From: Sediminispirochaeta sp.
GTDB taxonomy: Bacteria > Spirochaetota > Spirochaetia > DSM-16054 > Sediminispirochaetaceae
Length of the DNA: 9,250 nt
NCBI GenBank assembly: GCA_011046055.1
Contig: DSBN01000239.1
Location: 1 to 9,250 of the forward strand
Direction of reading: 5' to 3'
How positions within the stretch are numbered: position 1 is the stretch's first letter; every line of letters begins with the position of its first letter. A program made the position numbers and the translations under genes. Shown here piece after piece: positions 6,778 through 9,250 of this stretch. Below the pieces are notes generated by a model, which worked only from the letters and a program-made list of their open reading frames with translations, searched no databases and was not told the DNA's origin.

Positions 6778-7329
6778 CTAGCCGAGAAAGACCTGGCCCG
6801 AGTTGTCGATAGCCAGGATGGTCTTGCACTCGCTGCAGCGAAAACGACCGGATTTTGTGGCTTTGAGCTTTTTGGAACAGATCGGGCATTTGAAAATTTT
6901 GGGGAACACGTCGGCGGTTCCGGATTTTCCGGCGGAATTGAAAAACTCCACCGCTTCCTGAAGGTTGTCTTTGATGTTGAAGAACTGCGAAAAACCGAGC
7001 AGCTGAAAGACCTCGTATACTTTCGGCTGTATATCCAATAGCACGATATCCCCGCCTCGGGGTTTCACCGCTTTGAGAAAGGCAGTGAAGGAGCCGATAC
7101 CGGTACTCGAGACGTAGTTCAACCCGGCACAGTTAAAAATCAGACGGGTATACCCGTTTTCCACCGCTTTGCTGACCCTTTTTTGGAAAAAATTCGAATT
7201 GTAAGTGTCTATATAACCGGTAAGGTACAGCACCAAGCAGCCTTCGACTTTGTCCGCCTTTTCGAGCCTGATTTTTAGACTGTCGTCCTTTTCATCGTCA
7301 AAACCTTGTACAATATCGTTGTTATTCAT
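6778..7329 (-). CDS. STAS-domain protein (anti-anti-sigma-like) with C-terminal zinc ribbon
   Basis: In the 183-residue product, residues about 18-131 form a STAS domain of the SpoIIAA/RsbV type: a first strand LVLYLTGYIDTYN, then LIFNCAGLNYVSSTGIGSF (63-81). Ser75-Thr76 fall where family members carry the Ser phosphorylated by an anti-sigma kinase. The C-terminus holds a zinc ribbon, CPIC (148-151) and CSEC (165-168), 13 residues apart, which could bind zinc and serve in protein or nucleic-acid binding. STAS proteins usually control an anti-sigma factor or a signalling scaffold. No partner kinase is in the window. ATG 7329 follows an AGAGAGG sequence. It is the first gene of the operon with pspA and the winged-helix regulator, suggesting a partner-switching input to envelope stress. 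The fused ribbon is unusual. Confidence 0.85.
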   Translation of the reverse strand: MNNNDIVQGFDDEKDDSLKIRLEKADKVEGCLVLYLTGYIDTYNSNFFQKRVSKAVENGYTRLIFNCAGLNYVSSTGIGSFTAFLKAVKPRGGDIVLLDIQPKVYEVFQLLGFSQFFNIKDNLQEAVEFFNSAGKSGTADVFPKIFKCPICSKKLKATKSGRFRCSECKTILAIDNSGQVFLG

Positions 7330-7370
7330 GGGCCCTCTCTATCCTTCCGATGCTTTTGCACGCATGTATA

Positions 7371-7399
7371 ATCTTATTCAGGGAATCGATCTTTGTCAA
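7371..7399 (-). promoter_or_regulatory. Sigma-70-type promoter of the STAS-pspA-regulator operon
   Basis: On the minus strand a perfect TTGACA (7394-7399) is followed after exactly 17 nt by TAAGAT (7371-7376), four of six to the -10 consensus. Transcription would start near 7364, giving a leader of about 35 nt before ATG 7329. Confidence 0.6.
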
Positions 7400-7500
7400 A
7401 CCTTAAAACTGATCGAGGTATTTTCATCGACGAAAGACCCCGGAAAAAACCCCGTCTTCTTCTCTTATCGTCTACTTTATCATGAAAATTGATACTTTTC

Positions 7501-7529
7501 TTGACCATCTACCTATTAGAACGTACAAT
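7501..7529 (+). promoter_or_regulatory. Strong sigma-70-type promoter for the exported protein
   Basis: TTGACC (7501-7506) and TACAAT (7524-7529) are 17 nt apart, each five of six to consensus. The predicted start near 7535-7537 leaves a leader of only about 20 nt containing AAGGGG (7538-7543). It lies inside a longer in-frame reading from TTG 7489, which argues that the true translation start is downstream. Confidence 0.7.
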
Positions 7530-7554
7530 CTTTAGCAAAGGGGACTATTGGCCA

Positions 7555-8079
7555 GTGTTGCACAAGTTGTCGTTTTTTATCGGAAGTTTGTTTCTCTGTT
7601 TCGTGATGTCCACGGGACTCATGGCGCAGTCCGCCGAGGGCGAGGGTATGGGAGCGGAATTGACCTCCCGGTACCGCGATTTGGTAAGCTTTGACTACGA
7701 GCTGGAGGACCTGGCTTCCCTGGTCAATGAGGGAAGGTCTCGGGATATCCCCAAAGACCGGATCTTGATCATCAACGGGACCGTCTCCTCTCGGCAGCTG
7801 ATTGACCCGACGGAAGAATCCTACTTCGCGATTCTCGAGCTCTCCTCAGGCGACTGGGAGGATGAGGAGGAGCTGCGCCTGTATAGGTGTTACATCCAGT
7901 TGATCGGGCCGAGCTTCGCGGGTACCGTTCCGGATCCCCAATCTCGGACTATCGATCCCAAAGAGGTCCCCTTGCATGCGGATGTACTGCTCATTGGCCG
8001 CTATCTGGGTTACGGTGAGGACGAAACGGGAGATACCTTTCCGGTGCTGGAGGCGGTGGATCTGAGGGTTTTGGAGTAA
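7555..8079 (+). CDS. Small exported (periplasmic or surface) protein of unknown function
   Basis: I do not recognise a family. The 174-residue product begins with a good signal peptide: Lys4, a hydrophobic core (LSFFIGSLFLCFVMSTG, 5-21), and a likely cleavage after LMA or LMAQSA (24-27). The mature part is acidic and looks beta-rich. ILIINGTVSSRQLI and ADVLLIGRYLGYG resemble strands of a small barrel or OB-like fold, but this is a guess. The start is taken as GTG 7555, with AAGGGG at 7538-7543 and an 11-nt spacing; TTG 7558 is also possible. The frame stays open upstream to TTG 7489, but the promoter lies within that stretch. The Cys at 15 sits mid-core and no convincing lipobox follows. It diverges from the STAS operon and converges, 4 nt apart, on the sigma-54 regulator. 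Confidence 0.75.
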   Translation: MLHKLSFFIGSLFLCFVMSTGLMAQSAEGEGMGAELTSRYRDLVSFDYELEDLASLVNEGRSRDIPKDRILIINGTVSSRQLIDPTEESYFAILELSSGDWEDEEELRLYRCYIQLIGPSFAGTVPDPQSRTIDPKEVPLHADVLLIGRYLGYGEDETGDTFPVLEAVDLRVLE

Positions 8080-8083
8080 AGTC

Positions 8084-9235
8084 TCAGATCGTCTCGATTC
8101 TTATGTGTTCCGCTTCGATTTTGCCTCCACGGGCCAGGACCGAAGCTCGCAGCACGGTGTTTTTTAGTTCACGTATGTTGCCCGGCCAGTGGTGCTCCAT
8201 CAGTTTGACCAGAGCGGCCCGGCTTATTTTAGCCTCTCCGTCATTTCGCTTGTTGGCGGCTTTTGACTGCGATTTGAGAAAGTAACTGCACAGCCGGGGA
8301 ATGTCTTCGGGGTGCTTTCGCAGGGGAGGGAGCTTCAGGCTGAGGGTGTTGAGGCGGAACAGCAGGTCCTCTCGGAACTTCCCCTCTTTGACACGGGTTC
8401 CGAGGTCACGATTGGTGGCGGAGATGATTCGGGTGTCGATCTTTATTTTTTTCCTGCCACCTACCCGGACGATTTCGCAGTCCTCCAAAATTCGCAGCAG
8501 CTTGACCTGCCCTTCCAGGGGCAGCTCCCCAATCTCATCGAGGAAGAGGCTGCCGCGATGAGCCTGCTCAAAGTAACCTGCTCGATTTACCGCTCCGGTG
8601 AAGGCGCCGGTCTCGGATCCGTAGAGTTCCGATTCGATCAAGGAGTGGGGAATCGCCCCGCAGTGAACCACCCGGTAGGGTTCCTGCCTTCGGGACGATA
8701 CCTGGTGAAGGGTTCGGGCGGCCAACTCCTTCCCGCTGCCGCTTTCACCCAGTATCAGTACTGGCATATTACTGGCGGCGTAGAGGCGGATTGTCTCTTT
8801 GAGCTTCCGCATACCCGGGGAGTCCCCCACCAAGGCGCTCATGTCGTCGGGGGGTGCGGAATCGCTGTATTGGGCAATTTTACTACGGATAATACAGTCC
8901 TGGACCACCGATCTGAGCTCTTCAGGGTTGTACGGTTTGGCCAAGAATTGATCAGCCCCTCCCTTGATCGCTTTCACCACCGTCGAAGGGCCCGTCCACG
9001 AGCTGAGTACAAGCACCGGTGGAGCGTCGGGGAGCCGTTGTAGTCCATTGAGGACTTCCATTCCTTCGTCGCCGGGCAGGGCGATATCCATTATTATGAG
9101 GTCGTACTCTCTCCTCTCCAAGGCATTCCATACAGCGGCAACCGAATCGACCTGGTCTATCATATGTTCGGCCAGGACTTGGCTCAAGAGGAGCTGTTCT
9201 TCGTGATCGTCGTCGAGAAAAAGGATATAAGACAT
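8084..9235 (-). CDS. NtrC-type sigma-54 response regulator lacking a DNA-binding domain
   Basis: The 383-residue product has a full receiver at 1-115: acidic pocket Asp8-Asp10, phospho-acceptor Asp50 in DLIIMDIALP, and Lys100 in LAKPY. The AAA+ domain (about 133-365) has Walker A GESGSGKE (163-170), the sigma-54 contact loop GAFTGA (210-215), Walker B GSLFLDEIG (228-236), arginine-finger candidates Arg288 and Arg294, and WPGNIREL (350-357). Phosphorylation should drive assembly of a ring that remodels sigma-54 polymerase. The protein stops about 25 residues after WPGNIREL, where NtrC relatives continue into a Fis-type helix-turn-helix, so it probably acts from solution, as reported for Helicobacter FlgR and chlamydial CtcC. 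ATG 9235 is preceded by AAGGA at 9244-9248 with 8-nt spacing. No cognate kinase lies within the window; one could be just upstream. Confidence 0.93.
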   Translation of the reverse strand: MSYILFLDDDHEEQLLLSQVLAEHMIDQVDSVAAVWNALERREYDLIIMDIALPGDEGMEVLNGLQRLPDAPPVLVLSSWTGPSTVVKAIKGGADQFLAKPYNPEELRSVVQDCIIRSKIAQYSDSAPPDDMSALVGDSPGMRKLKETIRLYAASNMPVLILGESGSGKELAARTLHQVSSRRQEPYRVVHCGAIPHSLIESELYGSETGAFTGAVNRAGYFEQAHRGSLFLDEIGELPLEGQVKLLRILEDCEIVRVGGRKKIKIDTRIISATNRDLGTRVKEGKFREDLLFRLNTLSLKLPPLRKHPEDIPRLCSYFLKSQSKAANKRNDGEAKISRAALVKLMEHHWPGNIRELKNTVLRASVLARGGKIEAEHIRIETI

Positions 9236-9250
9236 CCGACTATTCCTTAT

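Noticed and set aside
7549..7560. Sigma-54-like promoter (TGGCC...TTGC) near the start of the exported-protein gene
   Set aside because: The GG and GC elements are 8 nt apart instead of the strict 10, and a good sigma-70-type promoter lies just upstream.
8312..9043. 243-codon open frame on the + strand
   Set aside because: It is antisense to the sigma-54 regulator, whose motifs are complete, and has no recognisable domain or ribosome binding site.

Overview
This is a bacterial chromosomal stretch, most likely from a spirochaete (Spirochaetales-like, with fairly GC-rich genes). The lineage is inferred from several features together: a MurA with Asp in place of the catalytic Cys, LptF/LptG-type permeases of which one carries a TPR insert, a STAS protein fused to a zinc ribbon, and a sigma-54 activator without a DNA-binding domain. 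No rRNA or other marker gene confirms it. No tRNA, rRNA, CRISPR, transposase or phage gene is visible.

Layout. At 1-169 there is an AT-rich leader with a long near-perfect inverted repeat and a third, diverged copy of the same word. It is followed on the + strand by murA (170-1456). Converging on murA from the right is a three-gene minus-strand operon: a six-TM LptF/G-like membrane protein (4084-5070, TTG start), a second LptF/G-family protein with a TPR-like insert (2378-4087), and a membrane-anchored DjlA-like J-domain protein (1503-2381). Both junctions are 4-nt ATGA overlaps, so translational coupling is likely.

Between 5071 and about 5414 lies the most striking non-coding stretch. Two groups of DnaA-box-like sequences flank an AT-rich core of about 150 bp, which contains a 14-bp perfect palindrome. 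The right-hand group runs into the 3' end of the next gene, so that gene's stop codon lies inside a perfect DnaA box. This looks like a replication origin or another DnaA-binding locus, although no dnaA or dnaN gene is in the window.

To the right is a second minus-strand operon, transcribed from a TTGACA-17-TAAGAT promoter: a STAS/zinc-ribbon protein (6778-7329), PspA (6044-6733), and an OmpR-type winged-helix regulator with a degenerate receiver-like N-terminus (5374-5979). It reads as an envelope-stress module without pspF, pspB or pspC. Divergent from it, behind a TTGACC-17-TACAAT promoter, is a small exported protein of unknown function (7555-8079). It converges, 4 nt apart, on an NtrC-type sigma-54 response regulator (8084-9235) that ends right after the AAA+ module.

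Taken together the window is rich in cell-envelope functions: peptidoglycan precursor synthesis, lipid export across the periplasm, a membrane-tethered co-chaperone, and PspA membrane protection. These surround a candidate DnaA-controlled locus. All functions are read from sequence motifs; none was tested by database search.
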